A stretch of 64,000 nucleotides of DNA from Colimorpha sp045222795. GTDB lineage: Bacteria; Bacteroidota; Bacteroidia; Bacteroidales; P3. A program made the position numbers and the translations under genes. The stretch spans positions 1 through 64,000 of the forward strand of contig JBGUZF010000017.1 of NCBI GenBank assembly GCA_045222795.1. The letters run 5' to 3'. Under the pieces are notes generated by a model. It did no database searches. It saw nothing but the letters and a program-made list of their open reading frames with translations, and was not told the origin of the DNA. Positions 36,067 through 43,426 of the stretch are shown in pieces. Position 1 is the stretch's first letter. The number at the start of each line of letters is the position of its first letter.

Positions 36067-37130
36067 GGCACCAATTCTAACGATGTGAGCACTGGATAAT
36101 GGTCCGAGATATCGGTCTTGATGCGGCGGTAGCTCAGCGTCTGCCAGCCGTCGCTGTGGAACACCATGTCGATGCGGAACTTCGGGAAGCCACCGTTGTA
36201 GGTGTTGCTGTAGCCGAGGCCCTCCTCACAATAGGTGTCCTTCATCAGCCTGGAAATCTGGGCGTAGAGCCACGAGTTGGGTATGTCGTTGAGGTCACCA
36301 GCTAGGAGCATGGGCATGGTACTTGCCTCGACCACGGGCTTGATGCGCTCGTTCCACTCCTCCTCATGGCAGAGGATGGTCTCTTTCACCTTCTCCATAG
36401 TGTGCCCCGAGTTGTGGCTCATGTCGCCATGGGTCACCCGCTCTATCTCCTCAAGGTCGGCAGCGTCGAAGCGGTAGCTGTCCATGTGGATGGCGCAGAC
36501 ACGGAAATGGCGTCCGTCGCACAGCAGCTCCGCCAGCAGTTTCTCGCCGTCGATACGGTTCACGTAGGTCATAGGCAGACGCGAGAAGACCACGGTGCCA
36601 TAGGGTAGGCCGTTCTTGGCGGTGTGCGAGCCGTAGTAGTGGTTGTAACCCATAAGCACCAGGCTGTCGGTGAGCCGCACGGTCTTGGGAGCGGCATACT
36701 CCTGCAGGCAAAGCACGTCGGGGTTATATTGGCGCACCATGGCTATGAACTCCATGGCGTTGCTGTCGGTAGAGGTGGGCTGCTGCTGCGAGCCGCGGAA
36801 GAGGCGCACGTTGTGACTCATCACCGTCACCATGGCAGGGTGCTCGTCGGCCGACGGAATCTTTGATGTTCCACCTATCTGGAAGAAGAGGGGTATCAGC
36901 ATATAGCGTGCCGCAATGGCAGCCACCGACAGCAGACACTGCCAGCGGCCCATAAGCAACCATATCACTACCATCAGCACGTTGGCCGCCAACATAGGCA
37001 GGTAGCCGTAGGCCAACAGACCCGGCAGCACGGTGACCGACGGTGCCACGAGGCCGCCAAGGGTCGTCAGGAGAAACCCCAAAATCAATATTATATTGAT
37101 TACCAGCAGTATTTTGCGGACAATCTTCAT
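36063..37130 (-). CDS. Membrane-anchored endonuclease/exonuclease/phosphatase family protein
   Basis: In this 355-residue protein three hydrophobic segments (about residues 8-30, 40-60 and 65-85) precede an EEP domain. Active-site motifs are visible in order: MSHNVRLF (Asn), LCLQEYA (Glu), CAIHMDSYRF (His), LLAGDLNDIPNSW (Asp and Asn) and the final ISDHYPVLT (Asp-His). The family cleaves phosphodiester or phosphoester bonds in nucleic acids, lipids or sugars. With an N-terminal membrane anchor and an outside-facing catalytic domain, a lipid or periplasmic substrate is plausible but not shown. It is the first gene of the overlapping operon that continues into nth, and has its own promoter. Confidence 0.85.
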   Translation of the reverse strand: MKIVRKILLVINIILILGFLLTTLGGLVAPSVTVLPGLLAYGYLPMLAANVLMVVIWLLMGRWQCLLSVAAIAARYMLIPLFFQIGGTSKIPSADEHPAMVTVMSHNVRLFRGSQQQPTSTDSNAMEFIAMVRQYNPDVLCLQEYAAPKTVRLTDSLVLMGYNHYYGSHTAKNGLPYGTVVFSRLPMTYVNRIDGEKLLAELLCDGRHFRVCAIHMDSYRFDAADLEEIERVTHGDMSHNSGHTMEKVKETILCHEEEWNERIKPVVEASTMPMLLAGDLNDIPNSWLYAQISRLMKDTYCEEGLGYSNTYNGGFPKFRIDMVFHSDGWQTLSYRRIKTDISDHYPVLTSLELVP

Positions 37131-37143
37131 ACCAATAAGAATG

Positions 37144-37151
37144 CAAAGATA
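37144..37151 (-). promoter_or_regulatory. Promoter -7 box for the EEP/nth/BatA/ABC operon
   Basis: TATCTTTG on the minus strand ends 13 bases before the ATG, so the mRNA leader would be under about 10 bases. Confidence 0.6.
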
Positions 37152-37182
37152 ATATTTTTTTCACACGTATACAAATTATTCG

Positions 37183-37190
37183 TATCTTTG
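37183..37190 (+). promoter_or_regulatory. Promoter -7 box for aroE
   Basis: TATCTTTG ends 10 bases before the aroE ATG, implying a nearly leaderless mRNA. It faces the minus-strand box at 37144-37151; the two 5' ends are 31 bases apart. Confidence 0.6.
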
Positions 37191-37200
37191 CATCCCGAAA

Positions 37201-37986
37201 ATGAAGCACTACGCACTAATAGGCAAGCCTTTGGGTCATTCATGGTCGCAGCGCCTCTTCGAGGAGACTGTGCCTGCCGACGTTGCCGACTACCGCCTCT
37301 GCGAGCTGCCGTCGCTCGACGGCCTACAGCGGTGGGTCGTTGACAACGACATCAGCGGCTTCAATGTCACCGCACCCTACAAGGAGGCCATCCTCCCCTA
37401 CCTCGACGCGATGAGTCCCGAAGCCAAGGAAATCGGTGCCGTCAATTGTGTCAAGGTTGTGGACGGCAAACTTATAGGATACAACACCGACGCTCCCGCC
37501 TTCCGCCACACCCTCGAGGAAACAATTTCAACTTTCAACTTTCAACTTTCAACTTTCAACTTAGCACTTATCCTCGGCACCGGCGGCGCCGCCCGCGCCG
37601 TAGCCTACGCCCTCGGCCAGATGGGCATCGACTACACCTTCGTCAGCCGCACTCCCGAACTGCACCCCAACTCCATCGGCTATAAAGACCTTCCCTCGTT
37701 CATCATTCATCATTCATCATTCATCATTCTAATCAACGCCACCCCCATAGGCACCTGGCCCAACATCGACGCTTCCCCCTTGCCTCCCAATTTTCAATTT
37801 TCAATTTTCAATTTTCAATTAGTTTACGATCTGATTTACAACCCATCCCCCACTCTGCTCATGCGACAGGCCGCCGAGAGGGGGGCAAAAGTGGTCGACG
37901 GGCTCGCCATGCTGCGTCTGCAAGCCAAGCTCAGCCGTGACATTTTCTTTACCGACAGCACGGAATATCAGCCTATTGCAAAATAA
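37201..37986 (+). CDS. aroE: Shikimate dehydrogenase carrying three repeat-encoded inserts
   Basis: This 261-residue enzyme reduces 3-dehydroshikimate to shikimate with NADPH in aromatic amino acid synthesis. The substrate site GFNVTAPYK has the catalytic Lys61, and GYNTD contributes Asp97. The NADP-binding turn is LGTGGAARAVAYAL, and the C-terminal motif is YDLIYNPSPTLLM...GLAMLRLQAKLS. Three stretches are encoded by different 7-bp repeats: ISTFNFQLSTFN (109-120), FIIHHSSFIIL (about 167-177) and FQFSIFNFQL (about 199-208). They sit next to strands of the NADP domain and partly replace normal family sequence. All catalytic motifs survive in frame. The function is probably retained. Confidence 0.93.
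   Translation: MKHYALIGKPLGHSWSQRLFEETVPADVADYRLCELPSLDGLQRWVVDNDISGFNVTAPYKEAILPYLDAMSPEAKEIGAVNCVKVVDGKLIGYNTDAPAFRHTLEETISTFNFQLSTFNLALILGTGGAARAVAYALGQMGIDYTFVSRTPELHPNSIGYKDLPSFIIHHSSFIILINATPIGTWPNIDASPLPPNFQFSIFNFQLVYDLIYNPSPTLLMRQAAERGAKVVDGLAMLRLQAKLSRDIFFTDSTEYQPIAK
37525..37562 (+). repeat. 7-bp tandem repeat inside aroE, site 1
   Basis: Five TTTCAAC units encode ISTFNFQLSTFNL. One 21-bp turn writes seven residues and none of the three frames has a stop. Confidence 0.9.
37700..37730 (+). repeat. 7-bp tandem repeat inside aroE, site 2
   Basis: Four ATCATTC units encode FIIHHSSFII. The same word, in the coding orientation, ends the C10 peptidase at 19971-19998. Confidence 0.88.
37789..37820 (+). 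repeat. 7-bp tandem repeat inside aroE, site 3
   Basis: Four TTTTCAA units encode NFQFSIFNFQL. Confidence 0.88.
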
Positions 37987-37999
37987 TTGCAAAAATAAT

Positions 38000-38030
38000 T
38001 TTGCCATATCGGAAATTGTTTGTAATTTTG
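38000..38030 (+). promoter_or_regulatory. Promoter of the two tRNA-Leu genes
   Basis: TTTG (38000-38003), 19 bases, TAATTTTG (38023-38030). The wider segment from about 37986 to 38033 is close to the one in front of tRNA-Cys. Confidence 0.8.
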
Positions 38031-38073
38031 CACCCGCTTTCGACAGATGAGAGCATTGAATTTTGACTGCTGA

Positions 38074-38105
38074 ATTTCAATTTTCAACTTTCAATTTTCA
38101 ATTTT
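38074..38105 (+). repeat. 7-bp tandem repeat upstream of tRNA-Leu
   Basis: Four TTTTCAA/TTTCAAC units lie within the presumed leader of the tRNA transcript, ending about 4 bases before the tRNA. Confidence 0.8.
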
Positions 38106-38108
38106 AAT

Positions 38109-38191
38109 GCCCAGGTGGTGGAATTGGTAGACACGCTACTTTGAGGGGGTAGTCGCCATAGGCGGTGCAAGTTCAAGTCTTGTCCTGGGCA
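38109..38191 (+). tRNA. tRNA-Leu (anticodon GAG)
   Basis: The acceptor GCCCAGG pairs with CCTGGGC and the discriminator is A. The anticodon stem CTACT/GGTAG encloses loop TTGAGGG (anticodon GAG). A long variable arm is present, as in class II tRNAs. CCA is not encoded. Confidence 0.92.
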
Positions 38192-38212
38192 CCCACCAGA
38201 ATCAATGTAAGA

Positions 38213-38297
38213 GCCCGGATGGCGGAATTGGTAGACGCGTACGTTTCAGGTGCGTATTTCGAGAGGAGTGCAGGTTCAAGTCCTGTTCCGGGCACCA
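38213..38297 (+). tRNA. tRNA-Leu (anticodon CAG)
   Basis: The acceptor GCCCGGA pairs with TCCGGGC. The anticodon stem TACGT/GCGTA encloses loop TTCAGGT (anticodon CAG). The variable arm is long, and A plus an encoded CCA end the gene. It lies 21 bases after the first tRNA-Leu. Confidence 0.93.
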
Positions 38298-38303
38298 AGA
38301 GGA

Positions 38304-38330
38304 AAGAAGACCAAACGGTCTTCTTTTTTT
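38304..38330 (+). terminator. Terminator after the tRNA-Leu pair
   Basis: AAGAAGACC pairs with GGTCTTCTT around AAAC, then TTTTT. Confidence 0.85.
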
Positions 38331-38356
38331 ATGCCCGGAACAGAACCTGAACAAGT
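38331..38356 (-). other. Inverted partial copy of a tRNA-Leu 3' end
   Basis: Read on the minus strand, 38332-38352 matches the T arm and acceptor 3' strand of the preceding tRNA-Leu (CAG) with about two mismatches (GTTCAGGTTCTGTTCCGGGC). It starts directly after the tRNA terminator. It may be a remnant of a recombination at the tRNA 3' end, or simply a duplicated fragment. Confidence 0.55.
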
Positions 38357-38404
38357 ACCTTTGCCCCTTCAACCTCGGCTGGCTATGCCATCGGGCGCCA
38401 AAAA

Positions 38405-38437
38405 GAGAAGACCAACAATATTGCTGGTCTTCTTTTT
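38405..38437. terminator. Second terminator-like hairpin with the same stem word
   Basis: AGAAGACCA pairs with TGGTCTTCT, followed by TTTT on the plus strand. The stem repeats that of the tRNA terminator 100 bases upstream. It could serve both the tRNA operon and, from the other side, the 1519-residue protein gene. Confidence 0.65.
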
Positions 38438-38440
38438 CTA

Positions 38441-38477
38441 TTTACAAGATTTACTAGATTTCGCCCGCGTCAGTGGG
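38441..38477. repeat. 9-bp repeat with GC hairpin downstream of the orphan gene
   Basis: Two units (ACAAGATTT, ACTAGATTT) run into CGCCCGCGTCAGTGGGC, a GC hairpin. This resembles one half of the element inside mnmA. Confidence 0.6.
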
Positions 38478-38486
38478 CAGGAGCCT

Positions 38487-41400
38487 TTAGTCGTTCTCTT
38501 GATACACAGTGCTACTGAACCACTGCAACCAGTTGGGCACTTCACCAGAGTTGTTGCCAACGAAGTAGCGGAAGGTACCCATGCCTTCTTTTTCAATCTT
38601 GCGCTGGTCGAGGGGTATAGCCTTGATCTTGTCGAGCCATGCGCCGTCGGAGCCGTAGATGGTGAGTTCCTGACCCGCAAGGTCATACTTGAAGAAGTAC
38701 CAGTGGTCCTTGGCGGCCTCGATGTAGAAGGTCATTATCTGTGTGTTGCCACGCTTGGAGATCTGTGCCTTGAGGCGCATCTCCAAGCCCACGGGCTTGT
38801 CGCCCACGGCTACCAGGGTCACCTTGCCATCATAGTAGAGCCCCACGGCGGGGTTGTGCTGCCAGCGCACATGGTCGAACAGCAGCGTGCTCTGCATGGG
38901 GGCGGGAATCTCGGAAAGCTTGCCGGTGGTGCTGTACATAGCATAGACGCCGGCACCCTTATCGGCACCGAGGTGGTACATCATGGCGTGGCGCAACTCA
39001 GGGTTGGTATTGCCCATGGCGAAGCTCAGGCGCAGGTCTTCCTTGATGTTGTTGTACAAGCCCTCGACGACATCCTTGGCCAAGGGGAAGGTCATGCCGA
39101 AGACCGTGGCGAGATGGTCCTCCTTGTCGTCCTGTATGCCCACACTGGCGGTACCGTAGGCGTAGAAGGAGGCCTGCGACTTGCGCAGCGTGAGGTTCAC
39201 CAAGCCCTCGCCCTCGACATTGCAGTCGGTAGTGCTCATGGCCAGGTAAGGCTCCACGATGATGTCGGGGTCTGAGACCTTGGCCTCGGAGGCTATCATG
39301 TACTGCTTGCGGTCGCCGAGATAGGTGAGCACGCCGTGGGCCGAGAGGAGCTCGTTGCCCTCAACCTTGGCATCGGTGAGGAAGGCAGGCTGCATCTTGA
39401 GGGTATGACGCTCGAGCAATATCGAGGTGGCGATGCGACGGCCGTGCCAGTCGGTGGCCTGCTCGGGCACAGCGACATGGACATGCTCGGGGTCGGTATA
39501 GCCCTTGTACGCCAGCAGGCCGAGCTGTTCCTTGGGGATGCAGGGCTGCAGCAGTCGCACGCCACCCTCGAACCACAGATAGGCATGGTCGCCCTCGGCA
39601 CGTACCTTGCCGGCGAAGCCGAAGGCAGAACTGATGGTAAACGATGCGCTGTCGCTGATGGTGCCGCTGGCCACTGTGACACCGCGAGCGTTGACGGCAA
39701 TGTCGTTGAGGAACAGGCGCTGGGTCTTCTTGGTGTCGTTATGGTAGTCCATATAGCCCTTGCCGGTATACTTTTCAGCACTGGCAATCATCACGTCGGC
39801 ACCGGTGACATAATGCCACGCGCTGTCGCGGTTGAAGATAATCTTGGCATTAGCCATGATGCCCATCTTGCCACCGTTGTGTATATGCAGGCTGTCGGCA
39901 GCGGGGGCTATGGCGGCGTCAGCCACATTTATCAAGAACACGCCCTGGCTCGAGAGCTCGCCGCGCTCGTAGTCGTAGGTCGACAGCAGCGAATGGTAGC
40001 TGAGCTCCTTGGCCTCGGGGGCGGTGCCCACGAAGCGCACGCCGGGCAGGTCGCCGCGTTTCTGCAGGCGCATGCGGATATCCATGGCATCCATACCCTC
40101 GGAGGTGGGACGCGTGGAGTTGGCGATGTCGAGCACCTTGCGGTCCATATTCCACGTGAAGACGTCGGCATAGGCGGCCTGCTTGACGAGCTGCAGCTCG
40201 GTGCGGGCGGGACCGTCGGCGATGCGCAGCTCGGCGATACGCTTGTCGTAGTCCACATGCGAGCGCACATGCTTGGCCGTGAAGGCCACTGCGTTGCGCT
40301 TGGTGCTCTGAAGCGTGAAGTCGCTCACCTCGGCGTTCATTTCCATGGCCAGCAGGTCGAAGCGTGGGCTCACCAAGGTGCCCTCCCTGACGGTGGCTGT
40401 ACCAGCCGCCGTAGCACCCTTGGGCGTGATGTCTATGCGTCCACGGAACTGGGCGTCGTCATGATACATGCGGAAGGGCCGTCCCTTGGTGGTGGTGGCC
40501 ACGGCCATCGAGTCCATATAGGGGTACCAGCGCTCCGTGAGTTTGCCGCCGCGTATGTCGGGGAAGCCCTGCTCCTCGCGCACAAAGAAGGTGTCGGTGG
40601 TGGCCGACATGGAGTCGAGCAGGAAGAGATAGTTCTTCGAGCGCGTGGTGGAGGTCAGGTAATTGAGGTCACCCGAGCCTTTGAGACCGAAATGGTCGAG
40701 AGTTATAGTATTGTTGTAGGTTCCCTTGCCGCCGTAGGCAGGATAGCCGCCGGCGGGAGTCTCTACCTTGAAGCCAAGGTAGTAGTCGCGCTGTACGCTG
40801 AGGGGATAGGTGATGTCGGGGAAGATGCCGCCAGAGTTGAGCACACCGTTAAACTGCAGCTCGTCGGTGACAAAGTCCACAAGGCTGTTGATGGTGAAAG
40901 GATGCAGCGTATAGTAGAAGCGGTCGCGCACATACTTGCCGCCGCAGATGTCGCGCTTGTCGTAGTACACGTAGCTGTTCTCGCGACTCTCGAAGATGGG
41001 GTACTCCTTGTTCTTGGTCAGTCCGCAGTGGTTGTCGGGCTTGTCCACACGCAGGCTGCCCACCAGTGCGTATAGGGGCGTCATAACCATGTGGTCGGTG
41101 TCGGGATTGTCGAACTCGGGGACATAGAAGAACAGCGAGTCCACCTTAGGCAGCTCGAAGCTGAACTGCTCGTAGTTGAAGTCGGCGTCGCTGACGAACA
41201 TGATGAAGCGGCCCACGTCGATGCGGCCAGTGAAGCCAATGGCACGGTTCTTGCCCACGGTGATGTTGCCCCCCTTGGGGTACACCACCACCTTCTGGCT
41301 GTCGCTCACCACGAACTGTTTCACGCCGCGCATCTTCAGCAGGTAGTCGTCGAGGCTCATGCGGGCGTTGTAGCCCTTGGCGTTGCTCTCGAGCGACAGG

Positions 41401-43046
41401 GCGTCGTAATCGAAGCCCTTGGCCTTCGACTCGGCCTTCACATAGTCCTCCAGTTTCTGGTTCACCTGCACGCGGCCGGTCATCTCGTTATACGACACCA
41501 GGCCATAGCGCGCCAGATTGTGTATCATCAACTGCGTCTGGCTTATGTCAAGCCCTATGTCGTTGGAGAAGGCTTTGAGCGAGAAGTTCCACGACGTGGC
41601 TTCGGCGAACTCGTAAACGCGGCGCACGGGGCTCACATCCTCTATGCCCTGTATGTCACGGGCCTTGCGGTAGGTGTAGCAGTTGCTACTCTCGAAGGTG
41701 GCCTGGCTAGCCGAACCCGAAGTGGTGAGGTTCGAGAACTCCAGCTCGCTGCCAGTGGTAATCCATGTTATGTCGTCGCTGTAGATATCCAAACCGTGGT
41801 ACGAGTCGATATAGGGGCAGTAGTAGTTGCGCTGCTGGTCGTTGCTGAGCACCACCCTGTGCTCGGCGGCGTTGTAGCGCACCGTGACGCCGGTGTTGCT
41901 TATCGAGTCCTCCTCGCCGATATAGAAAGCCACGGTGGCATTCTCGCTCACCACACGGTCCTGCGTGAAGGTCATCTTCAGCGAGGTGACAGCCATGCGG
42001 GGCTTGCCGTCGGTGTTGAACACCAGGCTCGCGGGGTGCTTGCTCGACGCCGTGAGGAACTTGGCGCCGTTCATCATGAAGCTGCCGCGGTAGTCAACGT
42101 CGGGCAGTATATTCTTGATTACAAAGTCGCGCTTGTAGCTGCGGAAGCGCGGGTAGCTGTACTTCTCGGGCTCCATGGCATTGCTCAGCACATCCTCCAC
42201 CTTGCCGATGACGGGGTCGCTGAAATAGTGCGTGTTCACCAACCTCACACTGTCGGCGCTGAACTTGGGAAACTTGGTCTCAGCCTTGTACTTGCCCAGG
42301 TCGGCATAGCACACCTCTGCATTCAGGCCCGTGCGGCCCCAGTCGATGCGGCCACCCTCGCCCTGCCACAGGTTCTCCTTGTAGTCGTACACACCCGTGG
42401 TACCGTTGATGACGTTCTGGTCCTTCGACGAGGCATAGCTCAGGTTGGACGGTGTGTCGAACCACACCAGCAGCTTACCATCCGCGACACCAAGGCGGAA
42501 CGGGGTCTTGGCGTCGAAGCGCCACTCGCACGAGTTGCTGCGGTAGAGCACCCTGTCGGAGAAGAGCGTCTCGCAGAAGTCCACATATTCGACAACGGCC
42601 TTGGGCTTGGCGGCACGTTTCTTGAGGGCTTCGAGCGAGGTGACGAAACCGTCGAGGTTGGGCGCATTGCCGTAGGCGTTGGCCACGCTTGTGCCGCCGG
42701 CGGGTGTGGTGGCTATGGCGGTGAACACACGCGTGAGGCCGCACACCTCGGGGTTACCCTTCATCTTGGCCTTCACGGCGTAGGTGTAGACACCCACCAG
42801 GCGTTCCTGCATGCTGTTGTCGAGACTCGAGTAGACCGATCGGAAGGCCTTGATGGTCTTGGTGTTCTCCTTCTGGCGGTCGCCGTCCGATGTCGACTTG
42901 TTCATCCATTCCAGCAGTTCGTCGGGCAATCCTGCGACGGTGAACTCCGTGGCCTGCTTGGGCTTCTGGGCCGAGGCAGAACTGAGAATTGAGAATTGAG
43001 AATTGAGAATTAAACTCAGGCAAACAAGTGCTATGTATTTCTTCAT
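38487..43046 (-). CDS. Large exported protein of unknown function
   Basis: This 1519-residue protein starts at the ATG of MKKYIALVCLSLILNSQF, chosen because it begins a signal peptide; an ATG 13 codons upstream is in frame. I do not recognise the family. Residues about 25-130 are helical (ELLEWMNKSTSDGDRQKENT). The rest is beta-rich with many short repeating strands and no membrane helix. It has no T9SS sorting domain, no lipobox, and no C-terminal aromatic residue typical of outer-membrane barrels. It ends NWLQWFSSTVYQEND. Segments such as NGAKFLTASSKHPASLVFN and GGNITVGKNRAIGFTGRIDVG suggest long beta-helical or sandwich repeats. The signal peptide's hydrophobic core (LILNSQFSILSS) is written in 7-bp repeats. 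It is flanked by repeat elements on both sides. Confidence 0.85.
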   Translation of the reverse strand: MKKYIALVCLSLILNSQFSILSSASAQKPKQATEFTVAGLPDELLEWMNKSTSDGDRQKENTKTIKAFRSVYSSLDNSMQERLVGVYTYAVKAKMKGNPEVCGLTRVFTAIATTPAGGTSVANAYGNAPNLDGFVTSLEALKKRAAKPKAVVEYVDFCETLFSDRVLYRSNSCEWRFDAKTPFRLGVADGKLLVWFDTPSNLSYASSKDQNVINGTTGVYDYKENLWQGEGGRIDWGRTGLNAEVCYADLGKYKAETKFPKFSADSVRLVNTHYFSDPVIGKVEDVLSNAMEPEKYSYPRFRSYKRDFVIKNILPDVDYRGSFMMNGAKFLTASSKHPASLVFNTDGKPRMAVTSLKMTFTQDRVVSENATVAFYIGEEDSISNTGVTVRYNAAEHRVVLSNDQQRNYYCPYIDSYHGLDIYSDDITWITTGSELEFSNLTTSGSASQATFESSNCYTYRKARDIQGIEDVSPVRRVYEFAEATSWNFSLKAFSNDIGLDISQTQLMIHNLARYGLVSYNEMTGRVQVNQKLEDYVKAESKAKGFDYDALSLESNAKGYNARMSLDDYLLKMRGVKQFVVSDSQKVVVYPKGGNITVGKNRAIGFTGRIDVGRFIMFVSDADFNYEQFSFELPKVDSLFFYVPEFDNPDTDHMVMTPLYALVGSLRVDKPDNHCGLTKNKEYPIFESRENSYVYYDKRDICGGKYVRDRFYYTLHPFTINSLVDFVTDELQFNGVLNSGGIFPDITYPLSVQRDYYLGFKVETPAGGYPAYGGKGTYNNTITLDHFGLKGSGDLNYLTSTTRSKNYLFLLDSMSATTDTFFVREEQGFPDIRGGKLTERWYPYMDSMAVATTTKGRPFRMYHDDAQFRGRIDITPKGATAAGTATVREGTLVSPRFDLLAMEMNAEVSDFTLQSTKRNAVAFTAKHVRSHVDYDKRIAELRIADGPARTELQLVKQAAYADVFTWNMDRKVLDIANSTRPTSEGMDAMDIRMRLQKRGDLPGVRFVGTAPEAKELSYHSLLSTYDYERGELSSQGVFLINVADAAIAPAADSLHIHNGGKMGIMANAKIIFNRDSAWHYVTGADVMIASAEKYTGKGYMDYHNDTKKTQRLFLNDIAVNARGVTVASGTISDSASFTISSAFGFAGKVRAEGDHAYLWFEGGVRLLQPCIPKEQLGLLAYKGYTDPEHVHVAVPEQATDWHGRRIATSILLERHTLKMQPAFLTDAKVEGNELLSAHGVLTYLGDRKQYMIASEAKVSDPDIIVEPYLAMSTTDCNVEGEGLVNLTLRKSQASFYAYGTASVGIQDDKEDHLATVFGMTFPLAKDVVEGLYNNIKEDLRLSFAMGNTNPELRHAMMYHLGADKGAGVYAMYSTTGKLSEIPAPMQSTLLFDHVRWQHNPAVGLYYDGKVTLVAVGDKPVGLEMRLKAQISKRGNTQIMTFYIEAAKDHWYFFKYDLAGQELTIYGSDGAWLDKIKAIPLDQRKIEKEGMGTFRYFVGNNSGEVPNWLQWFSSTVYQEND
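42981..43013 (-). repeat. 7-bp tandem repeat encoding a signal-peptide core
   Basis: On the coding strand four TTCTCAA units encode LILNSQFSILSS in the orphan protein's signal peptide. Confidence 0.85.
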
Positions 43047-43143
43047 ATCAGTGAGTTTTCTTTGTTGTTTAACATGAATTGCCATTTAATTATCTATGAA
43101 TTAATGGCCAATTCGTGATAATTCGTGTTATTATATCAAAATG

Positions 43144-43151
43144 CAAAAATA
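43144..43151 (-). promoter_or_regulatory. Possible promoter -7 box for the orphan gene
   Basis: TATTTTTG on the minus strand fits TAnnTTTG, about 98 bases before the chosen ATG. No clear TTTG lies at -33. Between box and gene there is also a 10-bp direct repeat (AATTCGTGAT / AATTCGTGTT). Confidence 0.4.
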
Positions 43152-43220
43152 CTGCAATTCCGCCACACGGAATTTGCCATCACCGAAAAGTTATTAAAAG
43201 CATAGTGTTTATTACGGCAA

Positions 43221-43418
43221 AGCCCCGTAGGGGCGGCAGATATTAGCCGTGGGTGGAGCGTAGCGCAACCCACGGGGAACAGCGTCATATAGATATTTCG
43301 AGCCCCATAGGGGCGGCACATTGGCGGTGTGTGTCGCCCCTACGGGGCTCAATATTACGGGGGTATCATGTTCCGTGGGTTAACACCCACGGCTAAATTA
43401 TGTCGCCCTTACAGGGCT
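43221..43418. repeat. Pair of inverted REP-like palindromic units
   Basis: Two homologous units of about 90-100 bases lie in opposite orientation (43221-43320 and the reverse of 43332-43418). Each consists of AGCCCCGTAGGGGCGGCA-type palindrome, then CCGTGGGT...ACCCACGG hairpin, then a second AGCCCC.TAGGGGC palindrome. This explains nearly all of the 380-base gap between the orphan gene and prfA. No open reading frame of substance lies in it. Confidence 0.85.
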
Positions 43419-43426
43419 AGGATTGA

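Noticed and set aside
37525..37820. CRISPR array
   Set aside because: The repeats are 7-8 bases, contiguous and without spacers, and no cas genes are present.
43221..43418. Insertion sequence or small protein gene
   Set aside because: No transposase frame is present. The open frames are short and read through palindromes, so the segment is better explained as two inverted REP-like units.
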